NCBI RefSeq assembly: GCF_035961655.1
Contig: NZ_CP108393.1
Coordinates: 3,641,501-3,705,500 of the forward strand
Origin: Streptomyces sp. NBC_01317
GTDB lineage: Bacteria; Actinomycetota; Actinomycetes; Streptomycetales; Streptomycetaceae
Direction of reading: 5' to 3'
Length of the DNA stretch: 64,000 bases
Below, one piece after another: positions 43,678-53,494 of the stretch (positions within the stretch are counted from its first letter, which is position 1; each line of letters begins with the position of its first letter). A model generated the notes under the pieces. That model saw only the letters and a list, made by a program, of their open reading frames with translations. It ran no database searches and had not been told where the DNA came from. The position numbers and the translations under genes were made by a program.

Positions 43678-45573
43678 TTACGGCTCCCTGGGGACGTCGG
43701 GTTCTGCATGTACGTATACGGGGTCGACGGGCGGGAACGCAGCCGTTCCGGTACGCCGGACCGTCAAACTACGGTCCGGTGCCAAACGGACGACAAGATG
43801 CCGGCGCCACTCCGCGTCGTCGCGCTCGGGCCGGTCCTCGCGCCAGTGGCAGCCACGGGTCTCCTCGCGCTCCAGAGCGGCTGCGACGAGGACGCGGGCG
43901 ACACAGAGGAGGTTCGACGTCTCCCAGGAGTCCACCCCGGGGACGGCGGCCTTGGCCTCGCCCTCCCCCGGCTGGTCGTCGGCGCGCAGGGCGTCCAGGT
44001 GGACGGCTTCGAGGGCCTGGGCGGCGGTGCCGAGGCCGTGGGCCGAGCGGAGGACTCCGGCGCCCTCGGACATGATCCGCTGGATCCGGATGCGGGCCTC
44101 GGGGGTGATGAGGGGGAGCTGGCGGGAGGCGGGCGGGGAGAGGTCGGAGGGGCGGACGGGGGCGTCGGGGATAGTGTCTTCAGTAGAAGAGACGGCACTC
44201 GCTCCAGGGGAGCGGCGCTCCGCCACGTCCGCCGCGATCCTCTCCGCGAACACCAGCCCCTCCAGGAGCGAGTTCGACGCCAGCCGGTTCGCGCCGTGGA
44301 CGCCCGTGCACGCCACCTCACCGCACGCGTACAGCCCCGGGACCGTCGTCCGCCCGCGCAGGTCCGTCCGGACGCCGCCCGAGGCGTGGTGGGCCGCCGG
44401 GGCCACCGGGATCGGTTCCGTCACCGGGTCGATGCCGTGGGAGCGGCACGCCGCCAGGATCGTGGGGAAGCGGGTCTCCCACATCTCCGCGCCGAAGTGC
44501 CTGGCGTCCAGGTACATGTGCTCGGCGCCCTTTTCCAGCATGCGCCGCATGATCGCCTTGGCGACGATGTCACGGGGTGCCAGCTCGGCCAGTTCGTGCT
44601 GGTCGCGCATGAAGCGGACCCCGTCGGCGTCCACGAGGTGGGCGCCCTCGCCCCGTACCGCCTCGGACACCAGCGGCTGTTGGCCCTCCGAGCCCGCGCC
44701 CAGGAAGAGCACCGTGGGGTGGAACTGCACGAACTCCAGGTCCGAGACCTCGGCGCCCGCCCGCAGCGCCAGTGCCACGCCGTCGCCGGTGGAGACGGCG
44801 GGGTTGGTCGTCGCCGCGAAGACCTGGCCCATGCCGCCGGTGGCGAGGACGACCGCGGGCGCGTGGACCGCGCCGACGCCGTCGTGCTGGCCCTCGCCCA
44901 TCACGTGGAGGGTGACCCCGGACGTACGGCCGTGCTCGTCGGTCAGCAGGTCGAGGACGAGCGCGTTCTCGACGGTCGTGAGCGCGGCGTCACGGACCGC
45001 CTCGACGAGCGCCCGGGAGATCTCCAGGCCGGTCGCGTCGCCGCCCGCGTGGACGATACGGCGCCGGTGGTGGCCGCCCTCGCGGGTGAGCTGGAGTTCA
45101 CCGCCCGCGCCGGTGTCGAAGTGGGCGCCGGTGCCGATCAGCCGGCGTACGGCGTCCGGGCCCTCGGTGACGAGCGTACGGACGGCCTCCTCGTCGCACA
45201 GGCCCGCGCCCGCGACCAGCGTGTCGTCCAGGTGCTGCTCGGGGCTGTCGCCCTCGCCGAGCGCCGCGGCGACGCCGCCCTGGGCCCAGCGGGTGGAGCC
45301 GTCGTCCAGGCGGGCCTTGGTGACGACGACCGTACGCAGTCCGGCGGCGGTGCAGCGCAGGGCCGTGGTGAGCCCGGCGACGCCCGAGCCGACCACCACG
45401 ACGTCGGCGTCCAGGGCCCAGCCGGGGGCGGGGGCGGCCAGCCGTATCCCGGTCGCGACGGCGCTTCCGTGGAAGGCGGCGGCTCCGGGCGCTCCGGCAG
45501 CGGCGGGTATCTCCTGGGAAGGCGCGGATCCTGACGATCCGGGGAGCGTCCCCCGGGAGGACTCTGCGGTCAC
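43678..45573 (-). CDS. nadB: L-aspartate oxidase
   Basis: 631 residues from GTG 45573 (GTGA overlap with panC). It oxidises aspartate to iminoaspartate with FAD. FAD loop [15 protein letters not shown], the region [39 protein letters not shown], and the C-terminal FAD site [22 protein letters not shown]. It is about 90 longer than E. coli NadB because of an N-terminal extension and a Ser/Pro linker near 455-490. NadA is not nearby. Confidence 0.95.
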   Translation of the reverse strand: MTAESSRGTLPGSSGSAPSQEIPAAAGAPGAAAFHGSAVATGIRLAAPAPGWALDADVVVVGSGVAGLTTALRCTAAGLRTVVVTKARLDDGSTRWAQGGVAAALGEGDSPEQHLDDTLVAGAGLCDEEAVRTLVTEGPDAVRRLIGTGAHFDTGAGGELQLTREGGHHRRRIVHAGGDATGLEISRALVEAVRDAALTTVENALVLDLLTDEHGRTSGVTLHVMGEGQHDGVGAVHAPAVVLATGGMGQVFAATTNPAVSTGDGVALALRAGAEVSDLEFVQFHPTVLFLGAGSEGQQPLVSEAVRGEGAHLVDADGVRFMRDQHELAELAPRDIVAKAIMRRMLEKGAEHMYLDARHFGAEMWETRFPTILAACRSHGIDPVTEPIPVAPAAHHASGGVRTDLRGRTTVPGLYACGEVACTGVHGANRLASNSLLEGLVFAERIAADVAERRSPGASAVSSTEDTIPDAPVRPSDLSPPASRQLPLITPEARIRIQRIMSEGAGVLRSAHGLGTAAQALEAVHLDALRADDQPGEGEAKAAVPGVDSWETSNLLCVARVLVAAALEREETRGCHWREDRPERDDAEWRRHLVVRLAPDRSLTVRRTGTAAFPPVDPVYVHAEPDVPREP

Positions 45574-46601
45574 TGGGAAGCTCCGAAGGTCAGGGGGATG
45601 TTGTCGATGAGCCGGGTGCCGCCGACCCGTGCCGCGACGGCCAGGATCGCCTCGCCGGTGTGGTCGTCGGGGACTTCCGTGAAGTCGGCGGGGTCGACCA
45701 GGGCGAGATAGTCCAGCGTCAGGGGCGGCACGGCCCTGGCGGCGGGCATGAGGACCGCGCGGGCCGCCGCCCTTACGGCGTCCGCCCCGCAGGGGCGGGC
45801 CGGTGCCCCGCCGCGCGCCACCGCGTGTGCGTCGGCCGCGAGCCGGGGCTCGCCGAGGGCGGAGAGTCCGGCGGCACGCGCGTCCGGCGCGGGCGCCCAC
45901 TCCGCGCGGGCGCGCAGCGCGTGCTGGGCGCCGAGGCGGTCGCGGGCCGCGAACAGGGCGCGGGAGAGCGCGAGGGCGGTACGGCGTTCCGCCACGGACA
46001 GGAAGCGGTTACGGCTCGACAGGGCCAGGCCGTCGTCCTCACGGACCGTCGGTACGCCGATGATCTCGACGGGGAAGTTCAGGTCGCGCGCCATGCGGCG
46101 GATCAGGGCGAGCTGCTGGGCGTCCTTCTGTCCGAAGAACGCGATGTCGGGGCGGGTGAGGTGGAGCAGCTTGGCGACGACCGTGAGCATGCCGTCGAAG
46201 TGGCCGGGGCGCGAGGCCCCTTCGAGCAGTTCGCCCATGGGGCCCGCCGTGATCCTGACTTGGGGCGCGCCGCCCGGGTACACCTCGTCCACGGACGGGG
46301 CGAAGACGGCGTCGGCGCCCGCGTGCTCGGCGGTCTTGAGGTCGGCGTCGAGGGTGCGGGGGTAGCGGTCGAGGTCCTCGCCCGCGCCGAACTGGAGCGG
46401 GTTGACGAAGACGGTGACCACGACGAACCCGGTGGGGCCGACGTGCGCGCGGGCCGCCCGTATCAGCGTGGCGTGCCCTTCGTGGAGGGCGCCCATGGTC
46501 ATGACCACCGCGACTCCGTCCCGCCGGCCGGGGTGCTCGGCGTGCCAGGTGTCCAGCAGGCGGTCCAGGTCCGCGCGGGAGAGGACCGGGGCGAGGCTCA
46601 T
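45570..46601 (-). CDS. panC: Pantothenate synthetase
   Basis: 343 residues from ATG 46601 (ATGA overlap with the DUF2520 gene). It joins pantoate and beta-alanine using [18 protein letters not shown] (HIGH-like), [51 protein letters not shown] and LSSRNRFLS (KMSKS-like) are all present. An Ala/Arg-rich insertion of about 60 residues near 225-285 is beyond the usual length. It feeds pantothenate to CoaX, encoded three genes on. Confidence 0.95.
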   Translation of the reverse strand: MSLAPVLSRADLDRLLDTWHAEHPGRRDGVAVVMTMGALHEGHATLIRAARAHVGPTGFVVVTVFVNPLQFGAGEDLDRYPRTLDADLKTAEHAGADAVFAPSVDEVYPGGAPQVRITAGPMGELLEGASRPGHFDGMLTVVAKLLHLTRPDIAFFGQKDAQQLALIRRMARDLNFPVEIIGVPTVREDDGLALSSRNRFLSVAERRTALALSRALFAARDRLGAQHALRARAEWAPAPDARAAGLSALGEPRLAADAHAVARGGAPARPCGADAVRAAARAVLMPAARAVPPLTLDYLALVDPADFTEVPDDHTGEAILAVAARVGGTRLIDNIPLTFGASQ

Positions 46602-47551
46602 CGGGCGCCCCCGCCGGCGCCTCCGCGGGTGTCCCCGAGGCTGTCGCCGTCCGCGAGGACGTCCAGGAGGTCTTCCGCCAGCTCCGGCTTGAGCATGCCG
46701 TGGGCGAGCGCGCGGTCCGCGGTCGTACGGGCCATCGCCAGGTAGCCGGCGACAGCGGCCGGCGCGTGCTCGCGCAACACCTCCACGTGCGCGGCGACCG
46801 TGCCCGCGTCCCCGCGCGCGACCGGGCCGGTCAGGGCCGCGTCGCCGGAGCGCAGCGCGTTGTCGAGGGCCGCGCCGAGGAGCGGGCCCAGCATCCGGTC
46901 CGGGGACTCGACCCCGGCCTTGTGCAGCAGCTCCATGGACTGGGCGACCAGCGTGACCAGGTGGTTCGCGCCCAGCGCCAGCGCCGCGTGGTAGAGCGGA
47001 CGCGATTCCTCCGCGATCCACTCGGCCTCGCCGCCCATCTCGATGACCAGCGCTTCCGCCGCCAGCCGCAGCTCCTCGGGCGCCGTCACGCCGAACGAGC
47101 AGCCCGCCAGCCGCTGCACGTCCACGGACGTGCCGGTGAACGTCATGGCCGGGTGCAGGGCCAGCGGGAGGGCGCCCGCGCGCAGGGCCGGGTCGAGCAC
47201 CTTGGTGCCGTACCGCCCCGAGGTGTGGACGAGCAGCTGACCGGGCCGTACGGCCCCGGTCTCGGCGAGCCCCTGGACGAGCGCGGGCAGCGCGTCGTCC
47301 GGGACCGTCAGAAGGACCAGCTCCGCGCGCGCGAGGACTTCGGCGGGGGTGACCACGGGGACGTCGGGGAGCAGGGTGGCGGCGCGCCGCACGGACGCGT
47401 CCGAGACGCCGGAGACGGCGACGGGACGGTGCCCCGCGAGGCTCAGGGCGGCGGCGAGGGCCGGGCCCACCCGGCCGGCCCCGACCACGCCGACCGTGAG
47501 GCGGGCGGGACGGTCCCGTGGGTCGAGCGGTTCCTGTGCTGCTGGGTTCAC
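46598..47551 (-). CDS. Rossmann/DUF2520 oxidoreductase, possible ketopantoate reductase
   Basis: 317 residues from GTG 47551, with GGAAGG 9 bases upstream. The N-terminal Rossmann fold ([24 protein letters not shown]) is joined to a C-terminal DUF2520 helical domain ([24 protein letters not shown]). Architecture is that of 6-phosphogluconate-dehydrogenase-like reductases. Its invariant position in front of panC supports a role supplying pantoate, in the manner of PanE, but this is inference. It heads the five-gene operon. Confidence 0.85.
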   Translation of the reverse strand: MNPAAQEPLDPRDRPARLTVGVVGAGRVGPALAAALSLAGHRPVAVSGVSDASVRRAATLLPDVPVVTPAEVLARAELVLLTVPDDALPALVQGLAETGAVRPGQLLVHTSGRYGTKVLDPALRAGALPLALHPAMTFTGTSVDVQRLAGCSFGVTAPEELRLAAEALVIEMGGEAEWIAEESRPLYHAALALGANHLVTLVAQSMELLHKAGVESPDRMLGPLLGAALDNALRSGDAALTGPVARGDAGTVAAHVEVLREHAPAAVAGYLAMARTTADRALAHGMLKPELAEDLLDVLADGDSLGDTRGGAGGGAR

Positions 47552-47635
47552 GCGTCGGAGCCTTCCGTTCCAGTCCGCGGCGGGTACCGGACGATTTCTG
47601 GCCATGCTACGCCAGCGTCCGGCCCGCCTCCCCGG

Positions 47636-47667
47636 TTGTCCACAGCCCCAGGACCGAGTTGTCCACA
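47636..47667 (+). promoter_or_regulatory. Two DnaA-box sequences between divergent genes
   Basis: Two perfect TTGTCCACA nonamers (47636-47644 and 47659-47667) lie in the same orientation, 23 bp apart. This is the preferred DnaA-box form of streptomycetes. They sit in the 157-bp gap upstream of both the cofactor operon and the PLP lyase gene. Regulation by DnaA or titration of it are possibilities. Confidence 0.6.
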
Positions 47668-47708
47668 GGGCTGTGCGCGCCGGACGGCGGCTGGGCGATG
47701 ATCGGTGC

Positions 47709-48932
47709 ATGGGTGACACGAGCGAACAGGCCGAGGACGTACGGGACACCTCTCCCGGAGAGGTGGGGGACGGCCTCCCCGGCGGCGGGGACCGTTCCCC
47801 CGACGACGAGCGGGACCGTCGGCGGGCCGCCTGGCGCGGCGCGGAGCGGAAACTGAGCAACGACTTCACGAGCCGGCCCATGGGCGAGACGCTGGCCGCC
47901 CTCGTCGCGGCCGGCGGCTCGGTGTACGACCTGGACGAGGGCCCCGACATCTACGGGGACGGGGTGGTCGCGGAACTGGAGCGGCGGGTGGCCGCGCTGC
48001 TCGGATTTCCGGCCGCGGCGTTCTTCCCGACAGGCACGATGGCGCAGCAGGCCGCGCTGCGCGGCTGGGCGGGGCGTACGGGGAACCGTACGGTCGCGCT
48101 CCACCCGCTCGCGCATCCGGAAGTCCACGAAGGCGGTGCGCTGTCGGTCGTCAGCGGGCTGCGTACGGTCCACCCGACCCGGGAGCCGAGGCTGCCGACC
48201 GCCGAGGAGGTCCACGACCTGGCGGAGCCCTTCGGCACGCTGATGCTGGAACTGCCGCTCAGGGACGCGGGTTTTGTCCTGCCTTCGTGGGACGAGCTGG
48301 TCGCGGTGGTGGGCGCGGCGCGAGAGCGGGACGCCGTGGTGCACTTCGACGGCGCGCGCCTGTGGGAGTGCGCCTCCCACTTCGGACGGCCCCTGGCGGA
48401 GATCGCCGGGCTCGCGGACAGCGTCTATCTGTCCTTCTACAAGTCGCTGGGCGGGATGTCGGGCGCGGTGCTGGCCGGACCCGCGTCCCTGATGGCGGAG
48501 GCGCGCGTATGGCGCCACCGCTACGGGGGCCAGCTGTTCCAGCAGTACCCGGCGGCCCTGTCGGCACTGCTCGGCCTGGAGCGGGAGCTGCCGCGCCTGC
48601 CGTCGTACGTGACGCACGCGCGTGTGGTCGCGGCGGCGCTCGCCGAAGGACTCGCGGAATCGGCGGTGCCGTGGTTCCGCGTCCATCCGGAGCCGCCGCA
48701 CACGCACCAGTTCCAGGTGTGGCTGCCGTACGACCGGGAGGTGCTGAACGAGGCCGGGCTGCGGCAGGCGGAGGAGACGAAGGTGACGCTGTTCCGCCTC
48801 TGGCGCGAGGCGGGCGCGGGGCCGCCCGGGGTCCCGGTCACGGAGGTCACGGTGGCGGAGGCGGGCCTGGAGTGGACGGCGCAGGACGTGAAGGCGGCGG
48901 TGGCGGAGTTCGTGAGGCGGGTGACCGGCTAG
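47709..48932 (+). CDS. Threonine aldolase-like beta-eliminating lyase
   Basis: 407 residues from ATG 47709. The first 50 residues are acidic and disordered. The rest is a fold-type I PLP enzyme of the low-specificity threonine aldolase family: LSNDFTSRPMGETLAAL, FFPTGTMAQQAALRGWA, VHFDGARLWECASHFG, and the PLP lysine in YLSFYKSLGGMSGAVL. It probably cleaves beta-hydroxy amino acids such as threonine to glycine and an aldehyde; the exact substrate is open. Its TAG stop is also the left boundary of the hairpin element that follows. Confidence 0.9.
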   Translation: MGDTSEQAEDVRDTSPGEVGDGLPGGGDRSPDDERDRRRAAWRGAERKLSNDFTSRPMGETLAALVAAGGSVYDLDEGPDIYGDGVVAELERRVAALLGFPAAAFFPTGTMAQQAALRGWAGRTGNRTVALHPLAHPEVHEGGALSVVSGLRTVHPTREPRLPTAEEVHDLAEPFGTLMLELPLRDAGFVLPSWDELVAVVGAARERDAVVHFDGARLWECASHFGRPLAEIAGLADSVYLSFYKSLGGMSGAVLAGPASLMAEARVWRHRYGGQLFQQYPAALSALLGLERELPRLPSYVTHARVVAAALAEGLAESAVPWFRVHPEPPHTHQFQVWLPYDREVLNEAGLRQAEETKVTLFRLWREAGAGPPGVPVTEVTVAEAGLEWTAQDVKAAVAEFVRRVTG

Positions 48933-49105
48933 GGCGTGTCCGCAAAGTGGGGTCGTCCGCCCGGAGGGCGGGGCTCGCGGGGTCTGGTGCGTGCGATCGC
49001 AAGGCGGAGGACCCACCCCGTACTGGATGTACGGGGTGGGTCCGACAACGCCGCGAGCGCGCGTGCCAGACCCCGCGAGCCAGGCCCCACTTTGCGGACA
49101 CGCCC
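48932..49105. mobile_element. 174-bp MITE-like hairpin element
   Basis: Perfect 21-bp terminal inverted repeats (48932-48952 and 49085-49105, starting GGGCGTGTCCGC) enclose DNA that folds into one long hairpin. Its centre is a 15-bp stem GGACCCACCCCGTAC with a 5-base loop. The element is flanked by TA on both sides (48930-48931 and 49106-49107), as expected for a TA target duplication. The left TA belongs to the stop codon of the lyase gene. It codes for nothing convincing. A second GGGCGTGTCCGG directly outside may be an end of another copy. Confidence 0.8.
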
Positions 49106-49170
49106 TAGGGCGTGTCCGGCGGATCTTCGTGGGGGCGGCGTCCAGGACAGCGACAGCGGCCCGGTGGGGG

Positions 49171-49842
49171 TCAGGCTCCGCCGCCGCCCGCCCGTACCAG
49201 CCCCGACTCGTACGCGAGCACGACCACCTGCACCCGGTCGCGCAAACCGAGCTTGGTGAGGATGCGGCCGACGTGGGTCTTCACGGTCGCCTCCGACAGC
49301 ACCAGCCGCCCGGCGATCTCGCCGTTCGACAGCCCCTGCGCGACCAGCAGCATCACCTCGCGCTCCCGCTCGGTCAGCCGTTCCATCTGCTTGTTGCGCG
49401 GCTTGTCCGCGCTCGGCAGCAGCGGGGCGAACCGGTCGAGCAGCCGCCGTGTCGTGGAGGGCGCGACCACGGCGTCGCCGCTGTGCACCGAGCGGATCGC
49501 GCTCAGCAGCTCGCTCGGCGGCACGTCCTTGAGCATGAAGCCGCTGGCCCCGGCCTTGAGCCCGGAGAACGCGTACTCGTCCAGGTCGAAGGTGGTCAGG
49601 ATGAGGACCTTCGGGGGGTCGGGCTCGGCGCAGATCCGGCGCGTCGCCTCCACCCCGTCGAGGCGGGGCATGCGGACGTCCATCAGCACGACGTCCACGG
49701 CGGTGGCACGGAGGTTCTCGATCGCCTCGGCGCCGTCCCCGGCCTCCGCGACGACCTCCATGTCGGGCTGCGCGGCCAGCACCATACGGAAACCGGTACG
49801 CAGGAGCATCTGGTCGTCGACGAGCATGACGCGGATCGACAT
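49171..49842 (-). CDS. NarL/FixJ-family response regulator
   Basis: 223 residues from ATG 49842. An upstream in-frame start at 49905 exists, but the conserved N-terminus is [18 protein letters not shown]. Phospho-Asp in [13 protein letters not shown], Thr in ILTTFD, Lys in FMLKDVPP. C-terminal LuxR-type [43 protein letters not shown]. It is paired with the histidine kinase gene upstream. Targets unknown. Confidence 0.94.
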   Translation of the reverse strand: MSIRVMLVDDQMLLRTGFRMVLAAQPDMEVVAEAGDGAEAIENLRATAVDVVLMDVRMPRLDGVEATRRICAEPDPPKVLILTTFDLDEYAFSGLKAGASGFMLKDVPPSELLSAIRSVHSGDAVVAPSTTRRLLDRFAPLLPSADKPRNKQMERLTEREREVMLLVAQGLSNGEIAGRLVLSEATVKTHVGRILTKLGLRDRVQVVVLAYESGLVRAGGGGA

Positions 49843-49906
49843 CGGGGGTTCCTTGTCCGTGGGGTGGGGGCTCATGCGCGGGGGAGTGGAGGAGCGGCCC
49901 GGCATG

Positions 49907-51106
49907 TCAGTGTGCCGGTTTCAGCGGGAGCAGCGCGCTGATCCGGAAGCCGCCGCCCGGGCGGGGCCCGGCGTCCAGCGTGCCGCCGACCATCCCGACC
50001 CGCTCCCGCATCCCGATGAGGCCGTGGCCCCGGCCGTCCGCGCCGCCGTCCTCGTACATCTCGTGGGCGGCGCCCCGGCCGTCGTCCTCGACGAGCAGGC
50101 CCAGGCCGTCGTCGAAGTAGACCAGCCGCACGCTCGCGCCCACATCGGGTCCGCCGTGCTTGCGGCTGTTGGTGAGGGCTTCCTGCACGATCCGGTACGC
50201 GGTCAGCTCGACCCCGCTGGGCAGGGGACGCGCGGTGCCCTCGATCTTGAAGTCCACGGTGAGACCGGCCCGGCGCACCTGCTCCACCAGGTCCTCGATC
50301 TGGTCGACGTCGGGCTGGGGCACGTACTCCCCGCCCTCCCGCGTGTCCCCGGTCCGCAGGACACCAAGGAGCCTGCGCATCTCGGCGAGGGCCTGGCGGC
50401 CGGTGCTCGAAATGGTCTCCAGAGCCTGTTTGGCCTGGTCGGGGGCGGCGTCCAGGACATACGCGGCGCCGTCGGCCTGCACGACCATCACGGACACGTT
50501 GTGCGCCACGACGTCGTGCAGCTCCCGGGCGATCCTGGCCCGCTCGGCGGCGACCGCCACCTTGGCCTGCGCCTCGCGCTCCTTCTCCAGCCGGGTGGCG
50601 CGCTCCTCCAGCTGGTCGAAGTAGGCGCGGCGGGTACGGAGGGAGTCGCCGAGGACCCAGGCGAGGACGAACGGCACGGTCAGCACCACACCCGCGAAGA
50701 CCCGGCCGAAGGTGCTCGCCTCGTCCACCGGCCAGCGCAGCTGGGAAAGCGGAGCCGCGAACAGCCCGCCGACCAGGGCGAGCCGGGAGGCCCAGCGCGG
50801 ACCGCCCTCGGCGGCGACGGTGTAGATGATGACCAGCATCGCGAAGTCGCCGGGATTGACGGAGACGTCCAGCGCGAGCTGGACCACGCCCAGCGCGACG
50901 ACGAGCAGCAGCATCCGGGCCGGGGCCCGGCGGCGCAGCGCGACCACCAGGCTGAGCAGCACGACCACGCCGATGGCCCGGAGCCGCGGCCCGACCCCGT
51001 TCACCGCGGTGACCGCCCACAGCAAAGACACCCCGAGGAGCATGACAGCCAAGAAGGTGTCGACGCCCGTGGGGTGTCTGCGGAGGAAGTCGTAGAAGCG
51101 CTGCAC
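49907..51106 (-). CDS. Sensor histidine kinase (HisKA_3 type)
   Basis: 399 residues with four or five membrane helices in the first 165 residues and almost no extracytoplasmic domain, so it probably senses membrane state or a partner. Dimerisation/phospho-His: [24 protein letters not shown] near 200. ATPase: [41 protein letters not shown]. It is the cognate partner of the NarL-type regulator 64 bp downstream. Divergent from the methyltransferase gene. Confidence 0.94.
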   Translation of the reverse strand: MQRFYDFLRRHPTGVDTFLAVMLLGVSLLWAVTAVNGVGPRLRAIGVVVLLSLVVALRRRAPARMLLLVVALGVVQLALDVSVNPGDFAMLVIIYTVAAEGGPRWASRLALVGGLFAAPLSQLRWPVDEASTFGRVFAGVVLTVPFVLAWVLGDSLRTRRAYFDQLEERATRLEKEREAQAKVAVAAERARIARELHDVVAHNVSVMVVQADGAAYVLDAAPDQAKQALETISSTGRQALAEMRRLLGVLRTGDTREGGEYVPQPDVDQIEDLVEQVRRAGLTVDFKIEGTARPLPSGVELTAYRIVQEALTNSRKHGGPDVGASVRLVYFDDGLGLLVEDDGRGAAHEMYEDGGADGRGHGLIGMRERVGMVGGTLDAGPRPGGGFRISALLPLKPAH

Positions 51107-51202
51107 GTTATCCAGCGTAGGGAGGCGGAAAAGGCGGAGGGGTCAACCGGAGGGTCGATCCGGTCGGCGGAAGCGTACTCCCCAAGGTGGAGACTTGACG
51201 CC

Positions 51203-52276
51203 GTGACGGATGACAACGGGAAGCAGCGGGGGGCGCGCGTCCGCCCGGACGATCCCCCGGCCGCCCGCCCGGACGGCCCGCGGGCCGAGGGGTGGCGGGC
51301 GGCGGCGGAGCGCGCGCTCTACGGGCCCGGGGGCTTCTACCTGCGGCCGGAGGGCCCGGCCGGCCATTTCCGCACGTCGGTGCATGCCTCCCCGCTCTTC
51401 GCGGCCGCCGTCGCCCGGCTGCTGACCGCCACCGCCCGGGCGCTGGGGACGGACGAGGTGGCGTTCGTCGACATGGGCGCGGGGCGTGGTGAGTTGCTGA
51501 CCGGTGTGCTCGCGGCGGTCCCGGACGCCCTGATCGTGCATCCGTACGCCGTGGAGCGCGCCCCCCGGCCCGCGGGGCTCGACCCGCGCGTGGAGTGGTG
51601 CGCGGAACCCCCGGCCGGCGTCGGCGGGCTGCTCTTCGCGAACGAATGGCTGGACAACGTCCCGGTGGACATCGCCGAGACCGATCCGGACGGGGTGGTG
51701 CGGTACGTGCTCGTGCGCCCCGACGGTACGGAGGAGCTGGGCGCGCCGGTCGCGGGCGCGGACGCGCGGTGGCTCGCGCGCTGGTGGCCGCCGGCCGGGC
51801 CCGGCACCCGCGCGGAGATCGGCCGGCCCCGCGACGAGGCCTGGGCCGCGGCCGTCGCCACGCTGGAGCGCGGGCTCGCGGTCGCCGTCGACTACGCGCA
51901 TGTACGGGACGCCAGGCCGCCCTTCGGGACGCTGACGGGCTTCCGGGAGGGCCGGGAGGTGGCACCCGTACCGGACGGGAGCTGTGACCTGACCGCCCAT
52001 GTGGCGCTCGACGCCTGCGCGTTGCCCGGCGCGGAGCTGACCGACCAGCGCACGGCGCTGGGCCGCCTGGGGATGAGCGGGGCGCGCCCGCCGCTGTCCC
52101 TGGCCGCCGCGGAGCCGGCCGCGTACGTACGAGCGCTGGCGGCGGCCGGGGAGGCGGCGGAGCTGACGGCGCGGGGCGGGCTGGGCGACTTCGGCTGGCT
52201 GGCCCAGCCGGTGGGAGTCGCACCGGGCGGACCGGGCGGCGGCGCCCTCCCCACCGTCGCGGCTCCGGGCCTCTGA
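51203..52276 (+). CDS. MidA/NDUFAF7-type SAM-dependent methyltransferase
   Basis: 357 residues from GTG 51203. The layout fits the DUF185 (MidA) family: substrate region [39 protein letters not shown] motif [13 protein letters not shown] near 95, and post-motif [15 protein letters not shown] near 150. In mitochondria the family member NDUFAF7 methylates an arginine of NDUFS2, the NuoD homologue of complex I. The next gene, 47 bp on, encodes a NuoD protein, which makes it the obvious candidate substrate. The last residues are Gly/Pro-rich. Confidence 0.85.
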   Translation: MTDDNGKQRGARVRPDDPPAARPDGPRAEGWRAAAERALYGPGGFYLRPEGPAGHFRTSVHASPLFAAAVARLLTATARALGTDEVAFVDMGAGRGELLTGVLAAVPDALIVHPYAVERAPRPAGLDPRVEWCAEPPAGVGGLLFANEWLDNVPVDIAETDPDGVVRYVLVRPDGTEELGAPVAGADARWLARWWPPAGPGTRAEIGRPRDEAWAAAVATLERGLAVAVDYAHVRDARPPFGTLTGFREGREVAPVPDGSCDLTAHVALDACALPGAELTDQRTALGRLGMSGARPPLSLAAAEPAAYVRALAAAGEAAELTARGGLGDFGWLAQPVGVAPGGPGGGALPTVAAPGL

Positions 52277-52323
52277 CGCCACCTCCGGAAGTCCGGCCCC
52301 CGGCCTCTGAGAGACTGTCGTCC

Positions 52324-53475
52324 ATGACGGAGACCACGCGGACGACGGTCGGCATCGGCGGCGCGGCGGAGAGCACCGACATGGTGCTCAACATCGGCCC
52401 CCAGCACCCTTCGACCCACGGTGTGCTCCGGCTCCGCCTGGTGCTCGACGGCGAGGTGATCCGCGAGGCGGAGCCCGTCATCGGATACATGCACCGGGGC
52501 GCGGAGAAGCTCTTCGAGGCGCGCGACTACCGGCAGATCGTGATGCTCGCCAACCGCCACGACTGGCTGTCGGCGTTCTCCAACGAACTGGGCGTCGTGA
52601 TGGCCGTCGAGCGGATGCTCGGCATGGAGGTCCCCGAGCGCGCCGTGTGGACCAGGACGCTGCTGGCCGAGCTGAACCGCGTGCTCAACCACCTGATGTT
52701 CCTCGGCTCGTACCCCCTCGAACTGGGCGGGATCACCCCGGTGTTCTACGCGTTCCGGGAGCGGGAGGTCATACAGGCCGTGATGGAGGAGGTCTCCGGC
52801 GGCCGGATGCACTACATGTTCAACCGGGTCGGCGGCCTCAAGGAGGACCTCCCGGCCGGCTGGCAGGGCCGGGCCCGGCAGGCGATCGCCGAGGTCCGTT
52901 CCCGGATGGACGTGTACGACCGGCTGGTCCTCGGCAACGAGATCTTCCGGGGCCGTACGCGCGGGGTCGGCGTGCTGTCGCGCCAGGCGGTGCACGCGTA
53001 CGGGGTCTCCGGGCCGATCGCCCGCGCCTCGGGCGTCGACTTCGACCTGCGCAGGGACGAGCCGTACCTGGCGTACGGCGAACTCCAGGACACGCTCACC
53101 GTCGTGACCCGGGAGGCCGGGGACTGCCTGGCGCGGTTCGAGTGCCTGCTGGAGCAGACGCACAACGCGCTGGACCTGGCGGACGCCTGCCTGGACCGGC
53201 TCGCGGAGCTGCCTCCCGGGCCGGTCAACCAGCGGCTGCCCAAGGTGCTGAAGGCGCCGGAGGGACAGACGTACGCCTGGACCGAGAACCCGCTCGGCAT
53301 CAACGGCTACTACCTGGTGTCGAAGGGCGAGAAGACGCCGTACCGCTTGAAGCTCCGCTCGGCGTCGTTCAACAACATCCAGGCGCTCACCGAACTGCTG
53401 CCCGGGACGCAGGTCGCGGACATGGTGGCGATCCTGGGGTCGCTGTTCTTCGTCGTGGGCGACATCGACAAGTAG
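52324..53475 (+). CDS. nuoD2: NuoD-type NADH-quinone oxidoreductase 49 kDa subunit (isolated copy)
   Basis: 383 residues, full-length NuoD fold: [34 protein letters not shown], the quinone-site region, and the C-terminal [36 protein letters not shown]. No other nuo genes are present; the main nuo operon of streptomycetes lies elsewhere, and this matches the extra copy called NuoD2. Arg58 in HRGAEKL is the position corresponding, as I recall, to the arginine methylated by NDUFAF7. It may work with the neighbouring MidA-type enzyme. Confidence 0.93.
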   Translation: MTETTRTTVGIGGAAESTDMVLNIGPQHPSTHGVLRLRLVLDGEVIREAEPVIGYMHRGAEKLFEARDYRQIVMLANRHDWLSAFSNELGVVMAVERMLGMEVPERAVWTRTLLAELNRVLNHLMFLGSYPLELGGITPVFYAFREREVIQAVMEEVSGGRMHYMFNRVGGLKEDLPAGWQGRARQAIAEVRSRMDVYDRLVLGNEIFRGRTRGVGVLSRQAVHAYGVSGPIARASGVDFDLRRDEPYLAYGELQDTLTVVTREAGDCLARFECLLEQTHNALDLADACLDRLAELPPGPVNQRLPKVLKAPEGQTYAWTENPLGINGYYLVSKGEKTPYRLKLRSASFNNIQALTELLPGTQVADMVAILGSLFFVVGDIDK

Positions 53476-53494
53476 CCGACCGGCAGGGCCGCTC

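Noticed and set aside
48936..49259. A 107-codon frame crossing the hairpin element
   Set aside because: It is a translation of the self-complementary repeat and runs into the unrelated response-regulator region; no ribosome-binding site.
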